NCBI GenBank assembly: GCA_021792635.1
Contig: JAJYUH010000016.1
Location: 1-59,448, forward strand
Source: Natronospirales bacterium
GTDB taxonomy: Bacteria; Pseudomonadota; Gammaproteobacteria; Natronospirales; REEB76
DNA length: 59,448 bases
Reading direction: 5' to 3'
Below the pieces are notes generated by a model. That model worked only from the letters and a program-made list of their open reading frames with translations, had not been told where the DNA came from and made no database searches. A program made the translations under genes and the position numbers. Positions within the stretch are counted from its first letter, which is position 1. Every line of letters starts with the position of its first letter. Positions 15,381-23,697 of the stretch are shown piece after piece.

Positions 15381-16943
15381 TCATTCATGCTCCGTACGGT
15401 CGTAGAACCTCACCAGGTTGGCGTGCAGTTCCTTGAGCGAGGGCAGATGCTCGTAGAGCATATGACCGCAATCGTAGTATTTGAGGGTGATATTGCGGCG
15501 CAGGTTGGCCGGCAGACCCATGTGGTCCACGGTATATTGCGTGGCGAAGAACGGCGTGGCGAGATCGTAATAGCCGTTTTCGATCTCCACCTGCAGGTGC
15601 GGGTTGTAGCGCATCGCGTCGGCGAGGTCCACCGCCACGTTGGTATAGCCCGGCCAGCCGAAGTCGCCGAACGGCCCGGTCTTGTGCTTCCAGTCCCAGT
15701 GGCGGTTGACCGTATCGCTCAGGATCACGTAGGTCCTGTCCTCGCCGAATTTCAGCGTCTGGCGCACGTAGCGATTGAAGGCCGCGGTGTACGCGCCGGT
15801 GATGGCATCGCTCTGGGGATCGTTGAAAGCGTACTCGCCCAGTTCGTCCGCCGCCGCGCCCGAGTAGCGTGCATCGAGCCGGCCGGTGATGAGGCCGCGG
15901 CTTCTCTGCAGTTGCGCCATGAACTGGAACAGGTTCACCCGCAGCCGGGCGCGTTCCAGGTAGGTCCGGGAAAGACCGGTGTAGGCGGAGAGTTTGGCGA
16001 GTACCCTGGCTTTCTCCTGCGGCGGCAGCGTGTCGCCTTTCATCAAGGCGTCGGCGTACTCGCTGGCGGCGAATTTGCGCACCTGGTCGAGATACGCCGG
16101 CAGTTCCGCCGGACACTGTACTACCTTGTGATAGCAGGCGGCAGCCGCGTAGCTCGGCAGGTACAGGATGTAGGGTTCGTCGTTGCCCGGATTGAAACTC
16201 GCCGTCTGGAAATCCAGGATGGAGGAGAGCAGCAGCACGCCGTTGAAATCCATGCCCTCGTGCTCCTGCAGGTAGTTCACCAGGGCGGCGGAGCGGGTGG
16301 TGCCGTAGCTCTCGCCCAGCAGGTATTTGGGCGAGTTCCAGCGGTCATTGCGGCTCACGTAGTCATAAATGAATTGTCCGAAGGACGCGGCGTCGGCATC
16401 CACGCCGTAGAAATCCTTGGGCGTGCCCACGCCGCCATGTTCCTTGTCCAGGATGCGGCTGAAGCCGGTGCCCATGGCGTCAATGAACACCAGGTCACTG
16501 GCATCCAGCAGGCTGTATTGGTTGCTGACCACCGTGTAGGGAGCCGGCGGGGTGTGATGCGCATCGCCGCTGATCACGCGCACCGGGCCGAAGGCGCCCA
16601 TGTGCAGCCACACGGAGGAGGAGCCGGGGCCGCCGTTGTAGAGAAAGGTGATGGGCCGGGTGCTCGGATGCTTCAACCCGTCCTTGACGTAGGCCACATA
16701 GAACATGCTGCCGGTGGGTTTGCCCGCCTGGTTCTTGAGAATGATCGTGCCGGCGGTGGCGGTATAGTCAATGCGTCTGCCGTCCACTGTGACGCTGCCG
16801 TGGGTGACGGATTGTTCCGCCTTGGGCGCGGCGGCAGCGGTGCTCTGGGCGGCCGCTGCGTGGGCCGGCGCCGCGGCGGCAAAGCCGACGCTGCCGAATG
16901 CCAGGAAGCCGGTGACGGTCAGCAGGATTAAAAGACGTTTCAT
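15381..16943 (-). CDS. S10 family serine carboxypeptidase-like protein (paralogue 2)
   Basis: 520 residues. A signal peptide is followed by an Ala-rich stretch to about residue 42. NGGPGSSS lies at 103-110, nucleophile S212 is in GESYGTT, the acid is in ENGYYDLATPF and the base in YYDCGHMLY. All catalytic residues are present. The start at 16943 has GGAGG six bases upstream (ATGGAGGAGGTCCCC). Compared with its neighbours it has a longer Ala/Gln linker and a His-rich GDAHHTPPAP loop after the oxyanion motif, so substrate preference may differ. It is followed by a strong terminator. Confidence 0.9.
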   Translation of the reverse strand: MKRLLILLTVTGFLAFGSVGFAAAAPAHAAAAQSTAAAAPKAEQSVTHGSVTVDGRRIDYTATAGTIILKNQAGKPTGSMFYVAYVKDGLKHPSTRPITFLYNGGPGSSSVWLHMGAFGPVRVISGDAHHTPPAPYTVVSNQYSLLDASDLVFIDAMGTGFSRILDKEHGGVGTPKDFYGVDADAASFGQFIYDYVSRNDRWNSPKYLLGESYGTTRSAALVNYLQEHEGMDFNGVLLLSSILDFQTASFNPGNDEPYILYLPSYAAAACYHKVVQCPAELPAYLDQVRKFAASEYADALMKGDTLPPQEKARVLAKLSAYTGLSRTYLERARLRVNLFQFMAQLQRSRGLITGRLDARYSGAAADELGEYAFNDPQSDAITGAYTAAFNRYVRQTLKFGEDRTYVILSDTVNRHWDWKHKTGPFGDFGWPGYTNVAVDLADAMRYNPHLQVEIENGYYDLATPFFATQYTVDHMGLPANLRRNITLKYYDCGHMLYEHLPSLKELHANLVRFYDRTEHE

Positions 16944-17024
16944 GGGGACCTCCTCCATCAAAGGGGCGAACAGGGTAACCGCTCCGCGGGTACGGGACCA
17001 GCCGCAAGCGTGACGTTTGTCACC

Positions 17025-18593
17025 TCATCCGCGGGTACCGCGGGAGGCTCCGGCGATGAAGGCGTCTATATTGTGCGAGAGCGCCGGCAGCGCCTTGGGA
17101 TTGACGTACAGCATGTGGCCCACGGGGTAGTAGTCCTCGTGGATGTTGCCCGCGAGCGGGGCGGGCAGACCCATGTGGCTCAAGGTGTAATTGGTGGCGA
17201 AAAACGGCGTCGCCATATCGTAATAGCCGTTGTTCAGCATGAGCTGCATGCCCGGATCGTTATTCATGGCGCGCGCCAGCGCCGGGGCCACATCGCGTGC
17301 GTGCAGGTTGCCGACGCCGCTGCCCAGACCGTTCAGTGGCGAGCGGTAGTCCCAGTTCCAGGCTTTGAACACCTTGCCGCTGTCCTGTTTGTACAGATGT
17401 GCGCTGGTGTAATGCAGGTTGTGGACCAGATAGTTGTCGAAGCTCGCCGTGAGTGCGCCCCAGATGGCGGTGGTGGAGGCGCCCGCAGCGCTTTGCCCGG
17501 GGATCGGCAGCAACGGCTGCATTTCCGGGGTGGTGAAGCGCGCATCGTAGCGGCCGGTCATGGCGTATGCGCTGCCCAGCAGCCGGCGCATGTACACCGG
17601 CAGGGTCATGCGCAGGTCGGCCTCCCTCCACAGGCTGGCGGGAATGCCGGTGAATCCCGCAAGCCGCGCCGCGATGCGCTGCTTTTCGGCTGGCGCCAGG
17701 TGATCACCGGCAAACAGCGCCTGCAGGTACTCGCTGCCGGCGAAGCGTTCCGCCCGGGCCACCAGCGCCGGCAGACTCGGCGGTTGCGGATGCAGCCGGT
17801 GGTGGTACCAGGCTACCGCCGCGTAAGAAGGCAGATACAACGCGTATGGGAGGTCGTTGCCGGCACGGAAGTTGATGGTGGGCAGATCCAGCACCGTGGA
17901 GCACAGGATCACGCCGTTGACATACACGCCCTTCCGCACCAAATCCTGGGCCAGCACCGCCGAGCGCGTAGTGCCGTAGCTCTCGCCCAGCAGGAACTTG
18001 GGCGAGTTCCAGCGCCCGAAACGCGTGAGATAGCGCTGGATGAACTGCGCAAAGGCAACGGCATCACCGTTGATGCCATAGAACAGCTTGGATTTGCCTT
18101 TGCCCACGATGCGGCTGTAGCCGGTGCCCACCGCGTCAATAAATACCAAGTCGGTGCTCTGCAGAATGCTGTCGTCGTTGTTCACCAGTCGGTAGGGCGG
18201 TTGCTCCGCCCGGATATCACCCGGGGCCGGCCACACGATGCGCCGCGGCCCGAAACCGCCGACATCCACCAGGGCCGAGGCGAAGCCCGGGCCGCCGTTG
18301 TAGGCGAAGGTCAGCGGTCGTTCGGCGGAGTTTTTCACCCCGTTCCGGGTGTAGGCGATGTAGAACACGCTTGCCGTGGGCTGGTGCTTGGCGTCATACA
18401 GCAGCAGCGTGCCGGCGGTGGCGGTGTAATCCATGCGCTTGCCGCCGATCACCACGTTGTGGTGGGTCACGACGCTGCGCTCCTTGGGCACCGGTGCCGG
18501 CTTGACGGCGGGCGCCGCCTTGTCGGCCGCGAACGCGGCGGAGACAGTGGGCAGGGCCAGCAGGCACAGGCAGACGGCAAGCGATCGTTTCAT
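17025..18593 (-). CDS. S10 family serine carboxypeptidase-like protein (paralogue 3)
   Basis: 522 residues. The signal peptide is almost identical to that of paralogue 4 (MKRSLAVCLCLLALPTVSAA). S205 in GESYGTT, the Asp in NNGYYDMATPF and the His in YYPVGHMLY are present. The oxyanion/carboxylate-binding motif reads NGGPGFASA instead of NGGPG(S/A)SS, losing the first Ser. In other S10 enzymes this segment contacts the substrate carboxylate, so activity or specificity may be changed. Its upstream 40 bases resemble those of paralogue 4, so gene and leader were duplicated together. Start at 18593 rather than the in-frame extension, which has no signal peptide. Confidence 0.9.
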   Translation of the reverse strand: MKRSLAVCLCLLALPTVSAAFAADKAAPAVKPAPVPKERSVVTHHNVVIGGKRMDYTATAGTLLLYDAKHQPTASVFYIAYTRNGVKNSAERPLTFAYNGGPGFASALVDVGGFGPRRIVWPAPGDIRAEQPPYRLVNNDDSILQSTDLVFIDAVGTGYSRIVGKGKSKLFYGINGDAVAFAQFIQRYLTRFGRWNSPKFLLGESYGTTRSAVLAQDLVRKGVYVNGVILCSTVLDLPTINFRAGNDLPYALYLPSYAAVAWYHHRLHPQPPSLPALVARAERFAGSEYLQALFAGDHLAPAEKQRIAARLAGFTGIPASLWREADLRMTLPVYMRRLLGSAYAMTGRYDARFTTPEMQPLLPIPGQSAAGASTTAIWGALTASFDNYLVHNLHYTSAHLYKQDSGKVFKAWNWDYRSPLNGLGSGVGNLHARDVAPALARAMNNDPGMQLMLNNGYYDMATPFFATNYTLSHMGLPAPLAGNIHEDYYPVGHMLYVNPKALPALSHNIDAFIAGASRGTRG

Positions 18594-18713
18594 GGAAATC
18601 CCCCCGTGATGGCAGGCGGACCCACGTCCCTGCGCGGGTTTATCCCTAGGACCGGAAATGTCAGGCGGCGTTCCGGTGGCTGGCGGATTTTTCCCGGGAC
18701 CGGGCTGAAAGTC

Positions 18714-18740
18714 CAGCCGCCTCCCCCAGGGAGGCGGCTG
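18714..18740 (-). terminator. Perfect 12-bp hairpin downstream of S10 paralogue 4
   Basis: CAGCCGCCTCCC at 18714-18725 pairs without mismatch with GGGAGGCGGCTG at 18729-18740 around a CCA loop. It lies 27 bases after the stop of paralogue 4. There is no proper T-run on either side (minus strand continues GACTTTC), so it may slow or partly stop transcription, or protect the 3' end. Confidence 0.5.
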
Positions 18741-18766
18741 CAAAAGGGTGTCGGGCGCGGATCGCC

Positions 18767-20308
18767 TCAGCGGCGGGTGGCCCGTCCGTAGAAGGCGTCG
18801 AGGTCGTGGTGCAGTTTCGCCAGCGCCTTGGGGTTCAGGTAGAGCATATGCCCGGCGGGGTAGTAGCCGAAGGTAATGTTATGTTGTAGTCCCGCCGGCA
18901 GGTTGGCGTGGGAGATGTCGTACTCGGTGCGGAAGAACGGCGTGGCGAGATCGTAGAGGCCGTTGGCGCTGAAGATCAGCAGGTGCGGATTCATCACCAG
19001 TGCGTCGCGCAGGTCGGGAACCGCATCGGCCACCACGTATTTCTGGCCGTTTACCACATGCGCCCAGTCCCAGTGGCTGTTGGCGGTCATGTTGAGTCCC
19101 ACATAATGACGCCGCGTGTGGTAATCCAGGTCGTGCTCCAGGTAATAGCGGAAGCCGGCGTTGAAGGCGGCGGACACTGCGTTGGCGCTGGCATCCTGCC
19201 GGGCAGACGCGCCCACCAAATCCAGGTCCGGCTCGTCGTAGCGGGCATCGAAGCGCCCGATCTCTTTGCCTTTGCCGTGCAGCAGCGCCTTCAGAAAGCG
19301 CGACAGGGACACCCGCAGGTTGGATTCGATGAGGTAGCGCTCACTCAGCCCGGTGTACGCGTGCAAACGCGCTGCCACGGCATTGCGTTCGCTTGCGCTC
19401 AGGGCATCGCCCTGGGCGAGTGCGGTGGCGTAGGGTCCGATGGCGAAGGCCCGAACCTGCCACAGATAGCTCTCAAGATCCGCGGGGCAGTGGGTGACTT
19501 GGTGGTAACAGGCCACCGCGGCGTAGGACGGCAGGGTGAGTTCGTAGCGCAGGTCGTTGGAGTAGCGCGGTACGAAGCCGTCTTCGGGACCGGTTTCCGC
19601 GAAATTGAGAATGCTGGAGAGCAGGATCACCCCGTTCAGATTATCGCCCTGCTGTTCCAGGTAGTTGGCGAGTGCCACCGAGCGGAAAGTGCCGTAGCTT
19701 TCTCCCAGCAGGAACAGCGGCGAGTTCCAGCGGTCGTATTTTGTGAGATAACGCTGGATGAACGCGCCGAAGGATTTCACGTCCTGATCCACGCCCCAGA
19801 AATGCTTGGCCGGCGTCTTGCCGAGCGTGATGCTGTAGCCGGTACCCACCGCGTCAATAAATACCAGATCGGTTTTGTCCAGCAGACTGTATTGATTGTT
19901 CACCAGCCGGTAGGGCGGCGGCGGAGCGAACTTGGCGTTGGGGATTTGCACGCGCTGCGGACCGAAGCCGCCGATGTTCACCCAATTCGAAGAGGCTCCG
20001 GGGCCGCCGTTGTAGGCGAAGGTCAGCGGCCGTTCGGCGGGGTTTTTCACCCCGTCCCGGGTGTAAGCGATATAAAACACGCTCGCTTCGGGCTGGTCCT
20101 TGGCGTTGCGCAGCACCAGCGTGCCGGCGGTGGCGGTATAACCAATGCGCTTGCCGCCGATCACCACGCTGTGGCGGGTCACGACGCTGCGCTCCTTGGG
20201 CACCGGTGCCGGTTTGACGGCTGGCGCCACTTTGTCGGCGGCCGCGAACGCGGCGGAGACAGTGGGCAGGGCCAGCAGGCACAGGCAGACGGCGAGCGAT
20301 CGTTTCAT
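18767..20308 (-). CDS. S10 family serine carboxypeptidase-like protein (paralogue 4)
   Basis: 513 residues, first gene of the tandem S10 block. Signal peptide MKRSLAVCLCLLALPTVSAA, then Lys/Pro-rich linker. NGGPGASS lies at about 100-107, nucleophile S204 in GESYGTF, the acid in ANGLYDLATPF, and the base in YYPAGHMLY. Catalytic residues are complete. It is the closest relative of paralogue 3 in the N-terminal 100 residues, but the catalytic domains differ substantially, so the duplication is not recent throughout or the signal region was homogenised. Promoter presumably in 20309-20450. Confidence 0.9.
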   Translation of the reverse strand: MKRSLAVCLCLLALPTVSAAFAAADKVAPAVKPAPVPKERSVVTRHSVVIGGKRIGYTATAGTLVLRNAKDQPEASVFYIAYTRDGVKNPAERPLTFAYNGGPGASSNWVNIGGFGPQRVQIPNAKFAPPPPYRLVNNQYSLLDKTDLVFIDAVGTGYSITLGKTPAKHFWGVDQDVKSFGAFIQRYLTKYDRWNSPLFLLGESYGTFRSVALANYLEQQGDNLNGVILLSSILNFAETGPEDGFVPRYSNDLRYELTLPSYAAVACYHQVTHCPADLESYLWQVRAFAIGPYATALAQGDALSASERNAVAARLHAYTGLSERYLIESNLRVSLSRFLKALLHGKGKEIGRFDARYDEPDLDLVGASARQDASANAVSAAFNAGFRYYLEHDLDYHTRRHYVGLNMTANSHWDWAHVVNGQKYVVADAVPDLRDALVMNPHLLIFSANGLYDLATPFFRTEYDISHANLPAGLQHNITFGYYPAGHMLYLNPKALAKLHHDLDAFYGRATRR

Positions 20309-20637
20309 GGTGTTCCCCCGGTGAGTACAGTTGAGATGCGCGACCCCGCGCCACGGGCCCTCCTCTAGGACCCGGAAAGCCGGGCGGCGTTCCGACTCTT
20401 GGAGACAATTTTTCCTCGGTATGGATTCAAAGTCTATCCTGCATCTGTCGGGCTCAGTGCGATTATGCTGACCTGGTCACAACACTTGCTAAGGCCGGCT
20501 GCATATTGCTTCAGTGCCGGCAGGTTCAAATAAATGGGTCTGCACGCGGGTTTTGCCATGAAAACTTTTCCCGCGGGGTCCTGTGCTACAATTCCTTGTG
20601 GATCCATTTCAACCTCTTTGATGATTGAGTCATAACC
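20309..20637. other. Intergenic region between S10 block and Cus operon
   Basis: It holds the divergent promoters. GGACCCGGAAAG near 20370 resembles the leader of S10 paralogue 3. On the plus strand a TACAAT at 20587-20592 could be the -10 box of the Cus operon, but I find no convincing -35 or CueR/CusR operator. On the minus strand a 57-codon frame (20434-20607, starting MDPQGIVAQDPAG) has AGAGG upstream and could encode a small protein; it matches nothing I know and is not called. Confidence 0.45.
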
Positions 20638-21003
20638 TTGAAACGGCGCCGGAAAAGCATCCTGTCTTCGCTGCTGACAACCCTCGTGCTGGCGCTGTCG
20701 CTGTGGACGCCGTACTGCCTTGCCATGCAGGCGATGCCGTCGGCAGCCGCGGTGCAATGTTCCCGGGATATGGGCAGTCCGTCTGGGATGAATCAGCATT
20801 GTGCGCAACTGCAGGCGACTGCAAGCTATCTGGGCGCCAGGGCGGCGAGTGTCAGCATGCCAGACTGGCAGCCGCTCGCGACCGTCGTTCCGGTCTCCCT
20901 CGCGCCTGCCTGCCGCATGCAGGCGCGCCCGGGCTTTTTTGTGGATTTTTCTCCGCCCTCCCTTCTGCCGCTCAATCTGCGTTATTGCGTTTTTTTGAAA
21001 TAG
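20638..21003 (+). CDS. Small exported protein ahead of the Cu/Ag efflux operon
   Basis: 121 residues from a TTG start. A clear signal peptide (KRRRKSILSSLLTTLVLALS, cleavage near YCLA-MQ) is followed by about 90 residues containing several Met, Cys and His residues (MQAMP, CSRDMG, MNQHC, CRMQ). I do not recognise a family. Its place directly ahead of tolC/cusB/cusA-like genes and its soft metal ligands suggest a periplasmic copper or silver chaperone, which is inference. The C-terminus is hydrophobic (PPSLLPLNLRYCVFLK). The start is uncertain because no good ribosome-binding site is seen. The gap to the next gene is 70 bases. Confidence 0.6.
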   Translation: MKRRRKSILSSLLTTLVLALSLWTPYCLAMQAMPSAAAVQCSRDMGSPSGMNQHCAQLQATASYLGARAASVSMPDWQPLATVVPVSLAPACRMQARPGFFVDFSPPSLLPLNLRYCVFLK

Positions 21004-21073
21004 CGGTTTCCTGAAACCAGACCGGCGCCTGTCCCGCGACAGGCAAGTTGTGTCCTGAATCAGGAACCGTTCC

Positions 21074-22360
21074 ATGCGTGTTACATCCCGTATTTTCCCC
21101 ACACCCGCCGCCGTGGCTGCGGTGCTGCTGTTCGCCGCATCCGCCGCCGTGCTGGCGTCGTCCGCACCCCCGCCTGTGCCGTTGACGCTCGCGCAGGCAC
21201 AAACGCGGCTTGCGCGCGTCAACCCGGCTGTGCTTGGCGCCGAGCAGTCGCAGGAAGCGCTGCGGCATCAGGCGGTGGCAGCTTCCCAGCTTCCCGATCC
21301 GGAACTCGGGTTGATGGCGCAGAACTTTCCGGCCAACAGTCTCTCATCGCCTTCGCAGGAGCCGAACGCCATGTTGAGCCTCGGCATCAGCCAGCGTCTG
21401 CCGGCCTTCGGCCAGCGCAAGCACCGGGGTAAGGAGTTGCGGGAGGAAAGCCAGGCGGCGTTCTACGGTGTCGCTGCCGCCAGGACAGAGAATTCCCTGG
21501 CACTGCAACTTGGCTGGTTCGATGCCATCTACGCCGGGCAGGCGCTCGAGGTGCTGCGTACCCAGCGCGAGCTGGAGACCGAGAGTGCTCAGGCCGCACT
21601 GGCGCGCTTTCGCGCCGGCTCCGCCCCGGAAGCCGACGTACTGCGGGCCAGACTGGACGAGCAGGCGCTGGCCAATCGCCTCTCCCAGGTTCAGGCCTTG
21701 GGCACCGCCGCCCGCGCCAGAATCGCAGAATTGCTCAATGCACAGGAACTTCCCGAACTCGCGGCGGGCTGGCCGGTGATTCCCGAGCCGCCGGCATTGG
21801 CAACCATCGAGAACGGTCTGGCCTACAACCCGCTACTGCGCCAGTCCGAGGCGCTCAACCGCGCCGCCGGCGAGGGCGTGGAAGTTGCCCGGAGCGAATA
21901 CCACCCCGATATCACGGTGTTCGGCGCCTATGGCAAAAGCTATTACCCGGGCATGCCCAACCAGGTGACGGCGGGCATCAACGTCACGCTGCCGATTTTC
22001 ACCGCCCGGCGTCAGGATCAAACGCTGGATGCCGCGCGCGCCAGGGCGCGCGCCTCCGGCTATGCGTACCTGCAACAGTCGCTTTCCCTGCTGCAGCGTG
22101 CGCGCAGCCTGTTTGCCCAATATGCATCGCTACAGACACAACTGCACCGCACGCGGGATGTGCTGCTGCCCACGGCGAAAGCCGCCTATGCGGCGGCGCT
22201 GGCCGCCTACACGGCAGGTCAGACCGACATGACCGGACTGCTCCGAACCCAGCAGGCGGTTCTGGAATACGCCCTGGATGACATTCAACTGCGCCGCGAG
22301 CTCCTGAGTACCCAGGCGGAACTCGATTATCTGGCGACACATGTGGAGCGCCAGCCATGA
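21074..22360 (+). CDS. TolC-family outer membrane component of Cu/Ag efflux (CusC/CzcC-like)
   Basis: 428 residues with a signal peptide, then two outer-membrane-efflux-protein repeats: LTLAQAQTRL near 40 and a second half from about 230. ASQLPDPELGLMAQN is typical of CusC/CzcC-type channels in metal RND systems. It forms the trimeric outer-membrane duct for the CusBA-like pump encoded next. The stop overlaps the start of the adaptor gene by 4 bases (ATGA), indicating translational coupling. Confidence 0.9.
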   Translation: MRVTSRIFPTPAAVAAVLLFAASAAVLASSAPPPVPLTLAQAQTRLARVNPAVLGAEQSQEALRHQAVAASQLPDPELGLMAQNFPANSLSSPSQEPNAMLSLGISQRLPAFGQRKHRGKELREESQAAFYGVAAARTENSLALQLGWFDAIYAGQALEVLRTQRELETESAQAALARFRAGSAPEADVLRARLDEQALANRLSQVQALGTAARARIAELLNAQELPELAAGWPVIPEPPALATIENGLAYNPLLRQSEALNRAAGEGVEVARSEYHPDITVFGAYGKSYYPGMPNQVTAGINVTLPIFTARRQDQTLDAARARARASGYAYLQQSLSLLQRARSLFAQYASLQTQLHRTRDVLLPTAKAAYAAALAAYTAGQTDMTGLLRTQQAVLEYALDDIQLRRELLSTQAELDYLATHVERQP

Positions 22361-23697
22361 ACCGGAAAATGATCGTCTTTATTCTTACGGCCGCCGTCTT
22401 GTTCGGCACGGGTCTCGCCATCGGCGTCATGTGGCATGCCGGCGCACACTTGCCAGGCACCGTGGGGTCTCGGTCCGCACCAGCGGAAAACAGGCAGGCA
22501 ACCTACCCGGAAAACTCCGCCCGCCGCGTGCTGTACTGGGTGAGTGCCATGAATCCCAAGCAGCGCTTTGATCACCCCGGCAAGGACAGCATGGGCATGG
22601 ACTATGTGCCGGTGTACGCGCCCGCCGCCGTTTCCGCCGTGCCGGAGGCAGGACTGGCGGTGAGTCCGCGTATGGTACAGACCCTGGGCGTGCGCCTGGT
22701 GACGGTGCAGCCCCGCCGACTGGGCCAGGAAATCCACAGCGTGGGTATCGTGACGGTGGATGAAAACCGTCTCTACGACGTGAATCTGCGCGTGTCGGGC
22801 TGGGTGACGGACCTCCGGGTGCGCGCCGTGGGCGATGCCGTGCGGCGCGGACAATTGCTGGCGACACTCTATTCACCGGAACTGTATGCGGCCCAGAATG
22901 AATATCTGATCGCACGCGGCCAGTCGCGGCTCCTGGCCAACGGAGCCCTTGAGCGGGCGGCGGTCGAGAAGCTCGAGCTCCTCGGCATGACGCGCACGCA
23001 GATCGCGGCCTTGGCCGCGCGGGGCAAGGCACGGAAACTCATGCCGGTTCTCTCGCCCGCCGACGGCACCGTGCTCGCGCTCGGCACGCGCACCGGCGGC
23101 TACGTCACGCCGGGCATGACGCTGTTCAAGCTCGCCGATCTCGGCCGCGTCTGGGTAAAGGTCGCGCTTTACAGCTACCAACTGCCCTGGGTTGCGCTGG
23201 GCGATCCGGTGCATCTGCGGCTTGCCCATGATCCCGCCAAAGTCTGGAACGGGCGCGTGAGCTTCCTGTATCCGATGCTCAACGAGACGAACCGCACGCT
23301 GGAGGCCCGCCTGACGTTTGACAATCCGGCGGGAATGCTGCGCCCGGGGATGTATGTGAATGCCACGCTGCTCGGCACGCCGCGCACCACGCTCGCCCTC
23401 CCCGCCGACGCGGTGCTGCGCTCCGCGGAGGGCGACTACGTGATGGTGGCTGAGGGACAAGGCCGCTTCCTTCCGACCCAGGTGGCACTCGGTCCCGAGT
23501 CCGGTGGCTGGGTGGAGATCAGGGCGGGGCTCAAGGAGGGCGAGCAGGTGGCGGAAAGCGCCCAGTTCCTGCTGTATGCGGAATCCCAGGTGCAGCAGCT
23601 TAACGCGCGCCTGCTGGGTCCCACGTCCGCCCCGCCAAAGAAGCAGCCAAAGATGCCGCCTATGCCGGGCATGCCGCCGAAAGGAGCGCAGCCATGA
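22357..23697 (+). CDS. RND periplasmic adaptor, CusB-like
   Basis: 446 residues. N-terminal membrane anchor (about 5-25), then a heavy-metal-binding segment with YWVSAMNPKQRFDHPGKDSM and GMDYVPVYA, the CusB/CzcB HMBD-like motif whose Met residues bind Cu(I)/Ag(I). Lipoyl/barrel-sandwich and alpha-hairpin regions follow (130-290), then beta-barrel and membrane-proximal domains. The tail is Met/Pro-rich (MPPMPGMPPKG), another likely Cu/Ag site. It bridges the inner-membrane pump and the TolC-like channel. Overlaps both neighbours by 4 bases. Confidence 0.92.
   Translation: MNRKMIVFILTAAVLFGTGLAIGVMWHAGAHLPGTVGSRSAPAENRQATYPENSARRVLYWVSAMNPKQRFDHPGKDSMGMDYVPVYAPAAVSAVPEAGLAVSPRMVQTLGVRLVTVQPRRLGQEIHSVGIVTVDENRLYDVNLRVSGWVTDLRVRAVGDAVRRGQLLATLYSPELYAAQNEYLIARGQSRLLANGALERAAVEKLELLGMTRTQIAALAARGKARKLMPVLSPADGTVLALGTRTGGYVTPGMTLFKLADLGRVWVKVALYSYQLPWVALGDPVHLRLAHDPAKVWNGRVSFLYPMLNETNRTLEARLTFDNPAGMLRPGMYVNATLLGTPRTTLALPADAVLRSAEGDYVMVAEGQGRFLPTQVALGPESGGWVEIRAGLKEGEQVAESAQFLLYAESQVQQLNARLLGPTSAPPKKQPKMPPMPGMPPKGAQP

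Noticed and set aside
13770..20368. Long plus-strand frames opposite the S10 genes
   Set aside because: Each mirrors one S10 paralogue with Gly/Val/Ala/His-rich sequence; similarity between them only reflects the paralogy of the true genes.
20434..20607. 57-codon minus-strand frame with a possible ribosome-binding site
   Set aside because: No recognisable family, no signal or domain, lies in a promoter region; kept only as a note.
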